Shown here piece by piece: positions 11,626 to 24,400 of a stretch of DNA of 64,000 nucleotides. Source of the DNA: Plantago major (lineage: Eukaryota; Streptophyta; Magnoliopsida; Lamiales; Plantaginaceae); assembly GCA_026545765.1 (NCBI GenBank), contig CM048842.1, positions 41,611,431 through 41,675,430 on the forward strand, in the 5' to 3' direction. The number at the start of each line of letters is the position of its first letter. Position 1 is the stretch's first letter. A program made the translations under genes and the position numbers. The notes under the pieces were generated by a model, which saw only the letters and a program-made list of their open reading frames with translations, made no database searches and was not told where the DNA came from.

Positions 11626-12443
11626 GTAATACTGCACTGTGGATGATTGCAGGATCAATGAGAAGGTAGAAGTAGAAGGAAGCCTAGTACACATAATAGA
11701 AAGGCTGATGATACTTCTAGAGCAACGTGATGATGGAAAAGAAGAAGACAAAGAATGCGAAGATGAGGAGGAAGCCATAATGCGGATAGATGCGGAAGAA
11801 AGGCGGACTTCCGAAAAACTTCTCGATAAACTTTCTAACTCTTTCTTTAACTTTACCTTATCTAGTGAATTGCGTATAGAAGGTGACTCCATGAGGTTAT
11901 GTAAGTATCTCTATGGGGAAAAGAACCAATTAGAGAATTTCAGGAGAAACAAGAGGAAAGAAAATCCCTACTTCCGAACTAATATCCCCAGGAGGGAAAT
12001 CAACCCCTTCGTATTTCAAATTGCAGTCAACATAGGGGGAAAAAGGGTATTAGGAACTCTAGGCCTGGAAGCAGATGTGAATGTTATCCCCCTAGAGATA
12101 TACAAGAGACTCAGGTTAACAGGAAAGACTGACGTTTGTAGCATGCGTCGGCATGTGCATAAAAAAGAACTATGGAGCGGTTAGAAATGTGCTCATCAAA
12201 ATAGGTACTCTTATAATTCCTGTGGACCTGCTGATAGTCAAATACGAGAATGACAACAATAGAAACTTGTATCCGGGAAGACCATTTATGATAATGACTA
12301 ACACCATTATCGATATAGCTGGCAAAAAGGTTTCTATGTTTGTTAATGGACTGCAGAGTGACATAGAGTTGTCCATCGGAAGGACGCACCTCAAGAAAGG
12401 GAAGCTTGTGGCTGAAAGGTCGCCAAGGAGAAAGAAGGATTAA
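11626..12443 (+). pseudogene. D: Athila-like gypsy aspartic protease region
   Basis: The first frame (11639-12184) has an acidic stretch, then FVFQIAVNIGGKRVLGTLG and ADVNVIPLEIYKRL, the protease active-site region of Athila-type elements; the usual Asp before L-G is not kept. After a frameshift near 12170 the frame 12153-12443 continues with the flap and C-terminal part (VRNVLIKIGTLIIPVDLL, PGRPFMIMTNTIID). No RT, RNase H or integrase follows before the hairpin at 12869, so D lost pol or belongs to a pol-less subfamily. Confidence 0.65.
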
Positions 12444-12476
12444 CCACCTGGGGAATTTCAAGATGCACTGACAAAG

Positions 12477-12662
12477 ATGAAGGAAATAGATAAGAACTAT
12501 TTCTACTCGCATGAGATTCACTTCCAATTTCCGGATCCGAGAGACAAGGAGAACAAACCCTATAAGATCTATCTGGATAAGTGGATGACCAGAAGATGGA
12601 AATTGGAAAATGAGGGGCTATTCTACAAGAACTTCAGGGATGACAAGGGTTATAGAAATTGA
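12477..12662 (+). pseudogene. D: unrecognised reading frame
   Basis: A 61-aa open frame (starts MKEIDKNYFYSHEIHF) whose frame goes on past one stop to about 12820. It is charged and rich in aromatic residues. It lies between the protease and the conserved hairpin. No family was recognised. Confidence 0.3.
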
Positions 12663-12868
12663 CTCAAGAATGAAGGAAGTGCCCTCTACAAGTTCGAGTT
12701 TACAAGGGAAGGTGACCGATTCAACATGGGAGTGAAGGATTGGAATACCGACTCGAGTTTCATGGAAGATTGGTTGATTACTTGCACTAATGGAGAACGG
12801 GGGACTTACCCCGATAACTGAGTCATCAATAACCAGGGGTCGAGCTATAAGACCTTAAACAAGCGCTT

Positions 12869-12886
12869 CTTGGGAGGCAACCCAAG
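12869..12886 (+). other. D: conserved Athila hairpin 1
   Basis: cttggg-aggcaa-cccaag forms a perfect 6-bp stem with a 6-nt loop, preceded by agcgcttc. The same hairpin with two changed base pairs occurs in element C at 40501-40518. This box between gag-pol and the downstream ORF recurs in plant Athila-type elements. Confidence 0.7.
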
Positions 12887-13985
12887 GTTACATTTACTTT
12901 TACGCCTTTACATTCGCATTTTCAATTTTCGTCTTTTTCTCGTTTTCCGTTCCAAAATTATTTTTCGAAAACCTTTTCAAAATTTCTTATTTATTATGTT
13001 TTCTTTTTGAAAAAACCAAAAAGAATCGAAAACACGCGATCTATCGCGTTTGAGGGGCAGTGAGCTGCTTGCAGCTCACTCCCTCCCCCTTTTTAAACCC
13101 GAAAACGTTTTTTTCTCTTCCCACTTCATTTCTCTTCCAAAATTCTTCACTTGCTCTATAATTCTATCTTCTATCATCCCCATCCATCATCAACATCAAC
13201 TAAGTGATCTCTACTCATTATTATCTTCATTACATCCTGAATTCAATGTTTATATCATACAACTCTTTGCTTGCACTTTATTCTTGCTTCTTGAGTGCTT
13301 AGAAATTATGTGCTTCAATTGATTGATTTGTTGATATTTGAGATATGTGGATACATGCTTACTTTTAGTATTCACTACATTAAGACTTGCTTGATGGAGA
13401 TTTGACAAATCGATTGAGAATTTGAAGGTTTTTGTTCTTGCCTACCAAGTGTTCGATAAAATGTCTCAATAGAACAAACTCCTTTGTCGACCCCTTTCTC
13501 CCTCGATTACTTGCTCACATGGTCTTAACTTGTTGAGGTATGCTTAGAAAACATGTTTTCATCGTCATATGCTCATAGGATGGAGATTACTTTACAATTT
13601 TCCTTTCAACTTGATGCTTGACACAATTTGAAAATTTGAGTTACTTGCCTAGTTCTTGCATTATTTTGAAGTGGCTATTGATCTTATTACAAGCTATAAT
13701 GTTGCATACGCATTGTGCCGCACATTAGGTTTAGGGGAGGAGAAACCCCATTGAATTTGCATGTAAGCTTTAGAAATTGATTTAACTCCAAACATGCTAT
13801 CTCACACACTTTTTGGCCTAGATACTATGGGGAGCTCCAAAGGAGGAAAGGATGTAGGAGAACCAAGAACTAAGAGAGCAAAGAAATGAAAGAAAGTGGC
13901 ATCGACGACCCTTTCAAGCAAAGCTCGGAGTTTGCTATTGGTTAATAGCGACCGAGGGGTAATTCCCGAAAGGAACATAGAGATC
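12887..13985 (+). other. D: non-coding spacer before ORF2
   Basis: No coding region recognised. Two further dyads occur: cgcga-tcta-tcgcg (13035-13048) and gtgagctgc-tt-gcagctcac (13060-13079). The rest is AT-rich. Confidence 0.4.
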
Positions 13986-14800
13986 GGATGGGGAATGAAC
14001 CCTGCACTAAATTGGATACACGAAGTTTTGAATCTCTATGTTTAGGGAACCTTCAATCCTATCCTCCAAGGGTACGACATAGAGATAGTCCGGGAGTTCT
14101 ACGCGGAGTACTTCCAACTGAAGATAAAAAATCCGGAGGATGCACTTCTAGATCACCCCATCATCATACGAGGGGTAGAGTTCATGTTTGGGCCGGAAGC
14201 TATCAATAATTTCTTCAACATTCCCGAGGAGCACTTTCATGGTGAATACAAGGACCCGGCATATCACGAGTTGAAGTACGAAGACATCCTACCAAACGTC
14301 CCAAGGGTATTACTTGGAGAAAGATTTAGAGAGGATGTAGTGGGATTATCCATCCCGAGGGCTACGCTCAACGGAAGAGCAACGTTTTGGATGCACTTTG
14401 TATAGACCAACTTGAAGCCAACCCTACACCACGAAGGGCTTAAAGATGACGTAGCCACGCTTGTTTACGCGATTATGGAGGGTCACTACATTGATGTTGG
14501 AGAATCATTATGAAGGAAATGCAATTGGTAAAGGGGAACAAAAGAAGGAACCTGCCATTCCCCGGTCTTACCACCGCAATATGCAAGAAGAATGGGGTTC
14601 CTACTAGTGAGTCAGGATATGCTCCGCTCATAGAACCTTTTGATGAAGACAGTACCATCCACCTCCTTGAGATGCATGAGAAGGCTGCCAAAGACGAACA
14701 TAGAAGAAGAGGAGTAGCGGATCCGCCGCAAGGAGCTTTTAACATGAATTCGTTCAACGAATTTGTGAACAACTATCAGATGGGGAGTAAAGGGAGTTGA
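13986..14800 (+). pseudogene. D: Athila ORF2-type protein (putative plant transposon domain)
   Basis: In frame from about 13950 the sequence reads GTFNPILQGYDIEIVREFYA, then IIRGVEFMFGPEAINNFF, then GLSIPRATLNGRATFWMHFV and DDVATLVYAIMEGHYIDVG. This pattern (EFYA; V-R-G; F-x-P-E-A-I-N; late L-Y-A-I-x-x-G) is that of the putative plant transposon protein domain (Pfam PF20167 from memory) found downstream of pol in Athila and SIRE elements. Stops near 14045 and 14405 and a frameshift before 14510 (NLPFPGLTTAICKKNGVP) break it. The tail ends exactly at the start of the next LTR (14798), so D was probably cut there by A. Confidence 0.6.
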
Positions 14801-16028
14801 TGAGGCGTTTTTAGGACACCTCATCAGGTTCTTTTTACCTTGTTTTTACTAACTTTTAGATTAGTTTTTCCTTTATTTGTATATATTTTGTATTTTGTTT
14901 GTGTTTCTTGTGTTTCCACCTTGATTCCAGATTTTACGTACTTTTCATGAAGAAAAGGAGTCAAAATAATGAATTTTAATGCACTTTCTCGGAGATCACA
15001 AGCTCCAAGACTACAAATAGGTGCCACGAAGATTCTCGGAATGCTAAACGGGTCAAGGACGGAAGAATAAGACAGAATCGAGCTCGAGGAGGAGCGGGGC
15101 GATCGCCCGGATGACTAGACGCAGCCACAGAGAGCTGTGTCCAGGAGAATGGGGCGATCTCCCCCTCCGCCCCAATCTGTTCACAGAACTGGCGTTACTT
15201 TTCTGATTCTAGCATTTTAAACTCCAAATTTTGTAATTCAAATATCACATTTTCATTTCACACAACATTTGGGAGAATTTTGAGAGGTCTAGGGTTCCAA
15301 GAATCATCCATCTGATTAAAGTTGGAGTCTTGGTTAACCATTTAGCTGAAGATTTCTTCCTATAAACCAGTACTTTCATCATTGTTATCCATTGGAGCTT
15401 CGTTATTCAAAGTTATTCGGTAATTCTGTAGCGTTTCTCTTTGTTTACATTCTTGTGTATGGTTATGCCTATGTTTCTCATATTTCTTGCCTGTGATAAC
15501 ATGAATATGAGTAGCTAAACAACACCCATGGGTTGGTGGTGAATCTTGAGCATACTAGTATAGGCCTTTGGATGAAAATGCACTGTTCTTAGTTTGTTGA
15601 ATTCTTGTGAATCATTCCACAAGAGGGATTCACACCCTCAAGGTTAATTACGGTTTAAGCCCAACGATTTCGACTACAAACGTCGACTAGTAGAATTGAC
15701 GACTCTATTATGTTGATTAAATGTTTTCACTTTCAAAAGTCGTGTATTCCATTGTATCCTTTTACTAGCTAGCTCTTGATGAAACCACCATCCCATGTCT
15801 CCTTTAATTGATAACAAGCCCGTGTTTGATGTTTGATCTTTGTGTGATTTGTGAAAGAAAAGAATTGGAAGTCGTAAGATGCAATTCTAGACAAACTAGT
15901 ACTTTAGAACACCGACAAGCTTAGTTAAGTTCTTCGAGAACGACACTCGGGGCAACTTATCAACTCACTACGTGCTTTTCTAGTGATCCTTGATATTGCT
16001 CTTGTCTAAACAATGATTTGACGCATCA
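14798..16028 (+). repeat. A 5' LTR (1231 bp)
   Basis: It starts TGATGAGGCG and ends TTGACGCATCA (inverted TGATG/CATCA) and is followed at once by a primer-binding site. It holds the word atgagtagctaaa (about 15508), which also occurs in the LTRs of B and C and marks them as related. It has a 12-bp palindrome gggcgatcgccc (15097-15108) and a related dyad at 15151-15164. The purine-rich stretch before 14798 belongs to D's ORF. Confidence 0.8.
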
Positions 16029-16033
16029 AGTTC

Positions 16034-16051
16034 TTGCGCTGCTGCCGGGGA
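16034..16051 (+). other. A primer-binding site
   Basis: cttgcgctgctgccgggga lies 5 nt after the LTR. It resembles the site complementary to the 3' end of tRNA-Asp used by Athila-type elements. Confidence 0.6.
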
Positions 16052-16198
16052 TTTAACTCCTTAGTATGTTTTTAAAGATTGGTTTAATCGGTTCTTTGTG
16101 TGTTTTGAGAGCAAGTCTGTTTGTTAAGGTCCTTAGTTTCTCATTTTTTACCCTTTTTCACTAACGGTGCTAAGAGTGGTCTTGTTTAGGTGTTGTGA

Positions 16199-17661
16199 TT
16201 GTTTTGCAGATCATTGATGGGGTATATGAGATCACTCATGATGCCCAAGGTGGTGCGACCGGGACAACCGATTTTCTTAGAACCGGAAGCGAAAGAGTTC
16301 GAGCTTGCAGAGAATTATCTGATGCTGTTACCCACATTTATGGGGATAAGTGGGGAGAACACCTTGCGATTCCTGCAAGAATTTGAGCAAATCACTTCTG
16401 AAATTCCCAAGTGGTGATTGAGTGAATGCCAATTTCGCAGGAAGGTCTTTCCATTTACTCTAGGAGGTGTGCCACGGGGGTGGCTAACTAGGTTGGGTGT
16501 TGAATCCCTGCGAACATGGGGAGATATTATAGGAGAATTCCTTGATGAATATCTCCCATATAGCGAGACCATTCGACTGAAGAAGGAGATAACTGAGTTC
16601 GAGGAAGGAAGGAGTGAGAGGTTCCATGACGCATTCGTGAGATTCGAGGAAGCTAAGTACGGGTGCCCCCATCATAGGTTGACTCAAGCCGAGCTTTGCA
16701 TGTGCTTCTACAATGGGTTAAATGACAAGACCCATGAGAATGTGGAGAGAGCAAGTAGAGGGCTGATTGCAATACTCCCGAGGAGTTGTATGACATTTTT
16801 GTGAAGTTGGCTACCAATTCGAGGAATAAGAAGCAGGGAAGAATTGGAGCAAAGCCAATGAATCTTGAGGTAAATCCTACTCATGTTTACAATGTGGAGT
16901 TTGATATTGATGCATGTATAGCCGAGTTGGGGAAACCGGAAATAGTGAATCTTGTGAATGAAGAGGAGGAACTAACGAAAGAAGAGAATGTTTTCTTGCT
17001 GGCCATGGGACAATTGGACGAGGTTTTCAAGGCATGCACGCTCAATGAAGCAAGTAATGATGAGAGGATCATCTCCATGAGCGAAGTCATGAAATCCATA
17101 GGAGGACTTGTAGCGGAATTGGTGGAAGCATACGATAGAGATGATGCATTTGAGGCGCAAGAAGCCGAAGCTCTAGCCATATTGAGAAGTGGTAAGGAGA
17201 CTATTGTGTCTAATCCAGGTGTTGCTAATCCTTTACCCGATGTTTCAGGTAATACAGGTGCTAGGGATCATACAAGAGGCAAGTCACCTTTACCATCCCC
17301 AAAGGGAAAGGAAAGCGTTAAAGGGGGGCAACATGCTTCCGGGTCTGGCTTACATAAGACCCAAGATCCTTACAAGCCCCCCAAGACACCGCAAGTTCCT
17401 TATAGGGTGAAGGAGAAGAAAGAATTTTGAAATAGCCCATTTTACAAGTCGCTGTCAAAGCTTGAGTTGAACATTCCCCTTCTTGATATGATACCGAACG
17501 ACCCTTCTTTTACTAAATTCTTCAAGGAGATTTTAGCTAGTAAGAGGGTCTACATGAAGGATGAGAAAGAACTCATGCCTGAGACAGCGAACTCTGTTTT
17601 AAGGTTGCCCATCAAGAAGAAGGATCCCAGGAGTTTTATGATTGATATCACCATTGGGGAC
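16199..17661 (+). pseudogene. A gag and start of protease
   Basis: Gag runs from about 16199: the core reads ECQFRRKVFPFTLGG, WGDIIGEFLDEYLPYSETIR, FVRFEEAKYGCPHHRL, and CFYNGLNDKTHENVERAS, the classic retrotrans_gag pattern. A TGA at 16415-16417, a frameshift near 16790 and a TGA at 17428-17430 break it. The 16786-17430 part is an acidic linker. The end (LRLPIKKKDPRSFMIDITIG) is the lead-in to the Athila protease and is cut by the B LTR at 17662. Confidence 0.8.
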
Positions 17662-18715
17662 TGATGAGTCGGTTCTATACCATCTCATTTGGTCTTTTTT
17701 ACCGTATTTTTGTCATCCCTGAGTATAGTTTTATAAGTTTTCCTAGAGTATTTTTACTTGTTTTGTTCTTTGTGTGTTTTGAAGGTATTTGGCTAAACCG
17801 CGCTAATTGAAGTTAAAATGGCGTATTTTGCATGCATCTACAAGATATGGAGTTCCAATGCTTCGTATGGATGCTAGAAGTGGAGCGGGAAGGCCAAAAT
17901 ACCAAGAATCGAAGTTAAAAGGAGCGGAAAGGGCCAAACAGTCATTTTGAAAGAACTGGCGATGCCAGTTATCAAACTGGCATACGCCAGCAACTCTCTG
18001 TTTCCACAACGCTCCAAATTAGCGATGCCAATTTTCAAACTGGCGACGCCAGTTTCTTCTTTTCGCCGTTTTCTACGATTTGATTCCTAATTCGCACAAC
18101 CTTAGTTTTTCTCCTTTCTATTAGTTAGAACAAGACAAAATTACATTGATTATTCATTCTATTGTCAAGATCACACACTTTGCTCTAGAGCTAGACCTTG
18201 TTTCAAAGGCAATTACCCGGTCTGAGGTAATTGAACCGTTTTCTCTTGTAATCCGACGATTGACATTGATTGGGAGATTATCTACACAGCTTTAGCATCG
18301 ATTCGTTTTAGTTCTACGATTTCTACCTAGGGTTTGTGACAAAGAAAGGTAAAATTGTATCAATCCTCTCGAATCATTGTTTTGTGCTTGAGATTATGTT
18401 TACTGCTAGTATGATTATGCCTTCGCTTATCATGAGTAGCTAAATAGCCGTATTATGGGGTCGTGACTGATTCAATGCATGCTAGATAGGATTTTTGTGA
18501 TTCGAAGTGCATCGGGATTCGACTACTTGTGCCTTTTAGATTAATTACTATTACTGCTATCCCGTTTGATGATCTTCTAGACAAAATCACTGTTAGATTA
18601 GGCATTTAAGCCTTGCAAACCAAAATGTCTTTCGTCTTGCTTGATCTAACAGTTAGTTGCAAACGGTGATAGTAGGTTAGTCGAATTGATTGTAGCTTAG
18701 TGAAACTGACGCCTT
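17662..18715 (+). repeat. B 5' LTR, left piece
   Basis: It starts TGATGAGTCGG and matches the 3' LTR from 33197. Three dyads built on actggc/gccagt lie at 17954-17970, 17975-17990 and 18037-18055. It ends at the K2 target site gcctt (18711-18715). Confidence 0.85.
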
Positions 18716-19586
18716 TGAAAGTGCAGTACGCACTTGTATTTTGATAATCTTGTCTTTCAATAATCAATTCCAAGTTTGTGTTTGTTGTTGTTGTTTGTGA
18801 AGCTGCAAGACTACCAATGTTGTATAACATTGTGACATGATAGAATTCAATGCTGGCATAACATTGAAGATATAACATTGCAGTCAACATCAAGAACAAA
18901 GCACATTGGACAGGAAACTTGGACTGGAAGTATTCGCTAATCGAACAAGAGATGATTTAAGGAAAAAGAACAACTTGTGGTGAAAGCGAGAAGGAATATA
19001 TTTTATGAAGAATCAAAATATGGAAAATTCCTTCTATGCGTATATTGAAGAAAACAAGAAAAAGGAAATTGGCCTTGCCGAGATTCTATTGCCCCTGCTG
19101 AGATCCTATTGCCTTTCGACTTGGAAGGAAGCTGTCGATATATCAAGTATTTATACAAGGACTCAGCCGGACAATTTAGGCTTTTTCTGAGTTGTCTATC
19201 AAGCTTTTATTAAAGAGTTTAGGCTTCTTGTTTTTCTGCTAGCTTTGGAGTTTGTCTAAGAGTATTCATTGTTGGAATAACTCTTTCAAACATCGACCTA
19301 GAATAGCTTTTACTATTAGTTCTTCTAGGGCTAGTTTTGGTTGTTTAATCAATCATCTGTGATTGTATTAAACCTAGTTGATTAGATCTACTTTTCCTGT
19401 CAGTAGATATTTTGCCTAAAGGCGCGGCCAACATTTTTATATATGTTGGCTTGGTAATAGAAGTTTCTTTCATATTCATCCGCTGTGTTTTGTTTACTGT
19501 GTTGAAGACATTGTTGAACAACATTGTTGTCAACATTATCTGTTGATCTTGTTCCAAGTACCAATCCGGGATCCTACGTTCTAACA
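18716..19586 (+). repeat. K2 left LTR (871 bp)
   Basis: It starts TGAAAGTGCAG and ends GTTCTAACA. It holds several copies of the dyad words caatgttg / caacattg (18815-18890, 19508-19537). A 61-aa open frame in both LTRs (19005-19190, 28891-29076) has no family signature and is probably chance. Confidence 0.9.
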
Positions 19587-19588
19587 AG

Positions 19589-19601
19589 TGGCATCAGAGC
19601 C
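19589..19601 (+). other. K2 primer-binding site
   Basis: tggcatcagagcc lies 2 nt after the LTR and matches the initiator tRNA-Met complement except for one base (usual fourth base T, here C). Confidence 0.75.
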
Positions 19602-19641
19602 AGCCACCTAACTACTGGTGTCTGGATTTGGTACTACTGCA

Positions 19642-21423
19642 ATGGATGCAAACTATAACAGACCTCCTGTGCTTGATGGGTCCAACTACCATTACTGGAA
19701 AATCCGGATGAGGACATACATCAAGTTCCTTGATGGCCGTGCTTGGAGATCCATTCTGGAAGGATACACCTGGCCAACTGAAGGACCTGATGCTGATGGT
19801 GACATTGTTCCCATTCCTGAAGAACGCTTCACTACAGGTGACATACTTCTTAGCTCTTACAATGAAAAATCCTTAAATGCTATCTTTGGTCATGTAGATG
19901 CTCATATGTTTAAAATTATTCAAAACTGCACTACTGCAAAACAAGCTTGGGATTTGCTTCAGAGTCATTGTGAAGGGGATGCTAGTGTCAAACAAACTAA
20001 ACTTAGAATGCTTTGGTCTCAATTTGAAAATCTAAGAATGGCGGAGGAAGAAAAAATTGACTCTTATTTTGAAAAACTTTTAATTCTCTCCAATGAAGTC
20101 CAAAGACTGGAGAAGCTATTTCTAATAGGCAACTTGTTTCCAAAGCTGTTCGATCTCTTTCCTCAAGATTTAATACCAAAGTCACTGTTTTGGAAGACAC
20201 TCATAACTTGGAAACTATAGATTTTCACAACCTGTTGAACAATTTAAAAATTTTTGAACTAAATGAAAATGAGAGACAAGGTATGAAAACCCATAGTATC
20301 TCCCTTCACTCTAAATCTAAAGCTAAATCTTCAGAGCTTGATAGTAGTAGTGATGACTCTGACAATATGACTGAGGAAGCTTTCAACAATCTTGTGAGGA
20401 AGTTCAACAAACTTAAATTCATAAAAAACTCGGGTCAAGGATCCTCAAGTGGAACCAAAATTTTCAAAAAGAAAACCAATACTTTCAAAACTGGTTCTAC
20501 TTCCAAGACTAGCTCTGAATCTGATTTTGACCGCACTCCTCTTAGTAAGATTAGATGTTTTGAATGCCAAGGGTGGGGTCATTATCAAAATGAATGTGCT
20601 AACAATCTCAGAAAAGAGAAAAAGAATCTTCTTGCTTGTCTCAGTGATGTTTCAGATGAAGAACATGAAGATGAAGAAAAAGAAGACTCAACTACTAATG
20701 CCAGAGCTCTCCGTTCATCCACTTACAATGTTGATGACCAAAGTTGGGACAACATCGGCAATTCAACATCAGGAGTAGTAGAAATCTTCTTTGACTATGA
20801 TGACTCTGAGAACTGTGAAATTTTAGCACTAACCAACCCTGAGAAATCAGGAATCTCTGATGTTTTGTGTCTACATGGTTCTGTGAATTTTGATACATAT
20901 AGTCCTTCAGAAGAGGAAGCCAGTGCAGAACAAATGGTGAATGATTTGCAACAAATGTAAGAGAAACTCTTCAGTGAATGGAAGACACTCAGAAAACTCC
21001 TCAAGAAAACTGAGAAGGAGAATTACAATCTGAAAGACACCATTGTCAAACTGGAAGTTGAACTGACAAAGAAGGACACTGAACTGTTCAAGGTAACCAC
21101 AAAACTGTCTAATGAAAAGAAGGTAATTGCAAAGTGAAACTCCTCTACTTCTGGACTTAGTGATATGCTTGATATGAATAATGATGGGACTACTGGTCTA
21201 GGGTACACTGGTAGTTATGATGCTTCTTTTGATAAGAAACTTGGATGCAACATAAACTGTACTGTTAACCCTGAAACCCCAGATGTTGTCAAACCTCTTT
21301 CTGAGCTCATAAAAGGTCCTGTGTTTGTCAAAGAAAAAGAAATTTTTGTATGCACTTACTGTCACAAACTTGGTCACAAAAAACTGTTTCAAGTACCAAA
21401 AGGACTTAAAAAGGGAACATGTT
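19642..21423 (+). pseudogene. K2 gag
   Basis: It starts at ATG 19642 (MDANYNRPPVLDGSNYHYWK), the usual copia gag opening. The UBN2-like region follows (AKQAWDLLQSHCEGDASVKQ). A frameshift near 20110 moves to the frame open until 20960. A zinc knuckle (CFECQGWGHYQNEC, CX2CX4HX4C) is at about 20557-20598. Stops at 20958-20960 and 21135-21137 follow. A second knuckle-like motif (CTYCHKLGH, about 21350) has lost its last Cys in this frame through another frameshift. The product would form the particle shell. Confidence 0.85.
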
Positions 21424-24400
21424 GATTCCTCCAACCTCAGTGACCTCTCCAAGAATCCCTCCCTTCTTGCCTCTAGCAAACAAAACAGTGATTCCGATGT
21501 TAGCTGCGATGTTGTGACAACATCCACTTCAACAGAGACTGAAAGATGTTATCCTAAGTCTCTGAAGTATAACCCTGCTTCTCCTAAACGAGGTAAACCT
21601 CCAGGACAGATAAGAAAACACAAGAATGATTCGAACCAGATTTGGGTAGCTAAAGAAAAACATACTTGCAATGTTGCTTTTTATGTTGCTATTTCTCCTA
21701 ACAATGCAAGAAAATGGTACTTCGACAGTGGTTGCTCTAGGCACATGACTGGTAACCCATCAAACTTGTCAAATTTTGTCTCTCAAAAGACAGGTACAGT
21801 GACATATGGAGGAGGATACCAAAGCAAAATCCTTGGAAAGGGAACACTGTGCCTTGAAGGATATCCTAAGCTTTCAAATGTTCTTCTTGTTGAGGGTTTA
21901 ATGACTAATCTTGTCAGTATAAGCTACCTGTGTGATGATGATCTGAAAGTCAAGTTTGATAAACATTCTTGCAAAGTTTATACTTGTGTGGACAAATTAA
22001 CTGTGATGACAGGTGTTAGATCTCAGGACAACTGCTATGTGATGGACATTCCTCTCAAGTGCAATGTTGCTCAACATGATGATGCAACATTGTGGCACAA
22101 GAAATTGGGACATGTCAATTACAGGAATCTGGAGAAGATCATCAAACACAAAGTGGTGACAGGTGTGCCGAAGCTTACCAATGCAGGGAAGCATGTGTGT
22201 GGTGACTGTCTTCTGGGAAAACAAACCAAGGCAGTACACCAGCCACTCTAGGTTGAAGGACAAAAAAGAGGTACTTTTAACTGCTTTGAACTCTTGCATA
22301 TGGATCTCATGGGTCCTGTAGAAGCTAAAAGTTTGGGAGGAGCCTGGTATATCTATGTTATAGTTGATGATTTCTCTAGATATACTTGGGTCAACTTTTT
22401 GAAAGAAAAATCTGAAACTTTTGAATCCTTCAAAAACTGGCATGCTAAATGTTGTAATCAGTACTCTACTATGGTCCAAAGAATTCGATCTGACCATGGT
22501 AAAGAATTTGAGAATCAATTTTTTGATAAGTACTGTGAAAAGAAAGGGATCATGCATGAATACTCAGCTCCTAAGACACCACAACAAAATGGTGTTGCTG
22601 AGAGGAAAAACAGGACTCTTCAAGAAATGGCCAGAGTAATGTTGAGCTCAATGAACCTGTCAAAAAGGTTGTGGGCTGAAGCTGTGAACACTGCTTGTCA
22701 CATAATCAATCGTGTCTATCTTCGTCCAGGTACTCTGACCACTCCCTATGAGATTTTGAAAGGTAGAAAACCCAATCTTAAGTACTTTCATGTCTTTGGA
22801 TGTGTGTGTTACATACTCAATGATAGGGAACATCTAGGGAAGTTTGATGCTAAAAGTGACAAAGGAATCTTTGTAGGGTACTCACAAAATAGTCATGCGT
22901 ATAGAATATACAATCCTAGATTGCAAACTATACAAGAATCTGTGAATGTTTCCTTTGATGACTCTGAGCCCTATGCCCAGAAGAAGATCTCTGCAGGTGC
23001 TGAACAGGTTATTAACACAACCCCTGACTCTTCTACACATGGGAACATTCCAGACACTATGACTCCTGCTGCTGATCAAAGTGAAAGAACCCATGATGTG
23101 AGCAATGTTGTGCCAACATCTCGCCTATGCAATGTTGACTCAACATTCAGTTCAACATCCCAGATTTCCACTCCTGTTGATAAAGAACAAGCTGATCCCC
23201 ACAGTGAGACTGAGGCAGAATCTGATAATACCTCTGGCATTAATGCTGCTCCTACGCACCCTGACTCACGTAAGGATACTCCTCCCAGAATTCGCAATGA
23301 TCATCCAAGTTCCCAGGTAATTGGAAATCCAGGAGGGAGGACACTGAGGGGAAACACGCGCAAAAACTACAAGGAGACACTGAGACTTGCTGAAATCTAT
23401 CACTCTGTAAGTTCCTCGTGCTTTGTTTCTCTAATTGAACCTAAAAATGTGAAAGAAGCCCTTACTGATGATTTTTGGATAGAAGCAATGCAAGATGAGC
23501 TTCTTCAATTCCAAACAAATGAAGTCTGGACACTTGTTCCCCGTCCCCATAAATGTCATAGGAACTAAGTGGATTTTCAAAAATAAGGGTGATGAGAAAG
23601 GGGTAGTTGTAAAAAACAAAGCCAGATTGGTTGCTCAAGGTTACACTCAAGTAGAAGGCATTGATTTTGATGAAACCTACGCTCCTGTTGCTAGACTAGA
23701 ATCCATTCGCCTGCTCTTAGCCATAGCATGTTGTCTTAAAATAAAACTCAAACAAGTGGATGTTAAAGGAGCTTTCTTGAATGGCTACATTGACAAAGAA
23801 GTGTATGTTGAACAACCTGGAGGGTTTGAAAACCCTCTTTACCCTGACCATGTTTTTAAACTAAGAAAAGCATTGTATGGTTTGAAACAAGCCCCTCGTG
23901 CTTGGTATGCTAGACTGACTGAATTCTTAGATGGATTAGGGTTTAAGAGGGGTGAGGGAGATCAAACTCTGTTTATCCTCAGGAAAGGAAAGGACATTTG
24001 CATTGCTCAAATCTATGTTGATGATATTGTCTTTGGTGCTACTAACCCCTCTTTGATAGAAAAGTTTGTTCAAGCCATGACAGGAACCTTTGAGATGAGT
24101 ATGATTGGTGAACTCAGTTTCTTCTTGGGGCTCCAGATACAACGGAAACAGGATGGCCTCTTTATCTCTCAAGAGAAATATGCCAAGAATCTTATCACAA
24201 AATTTGGTCTGGAAAATGCCAAACCTTGCAGCACTCCCATAGCTCTTGCTACGAAACTTCAAAGCTGATGTTGGGGCGATGTTATTGACTTTGTATAGAT
24301 CAATTATTGGAAGTCTCTGTATCTCTCGTACGGACACGACATCATGTTCTCTGCTCGTATGTGCGGTATCAATCCCAACCCAAAACATCTCATTTAATCT

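Noticed and set aside
14780..14797. gggagtaaagggagt as the PPT of D, making 14798-16028 D's 3' LTR
   Set aside because: It is the coding end of D's ORF and lacks the hairpin plus ggtttgggga seen before other LTRs here; the PBS after the LTR makes it A's 5' LTR. Not fully excluded.
17661..17671. ctgatgagtc, like the start of a hammerhead ribozyme core
   Set aside because: It is the LTR start TGATGAG joined to the target site c; no matching gaaa core and helices were found, and the other LTRs have a different preceding base.
19005..19190. 61-aa ORF in both K2 LTRs
   Set aside because: Present twice only because the LTRs are copies; no domain and low complexity.
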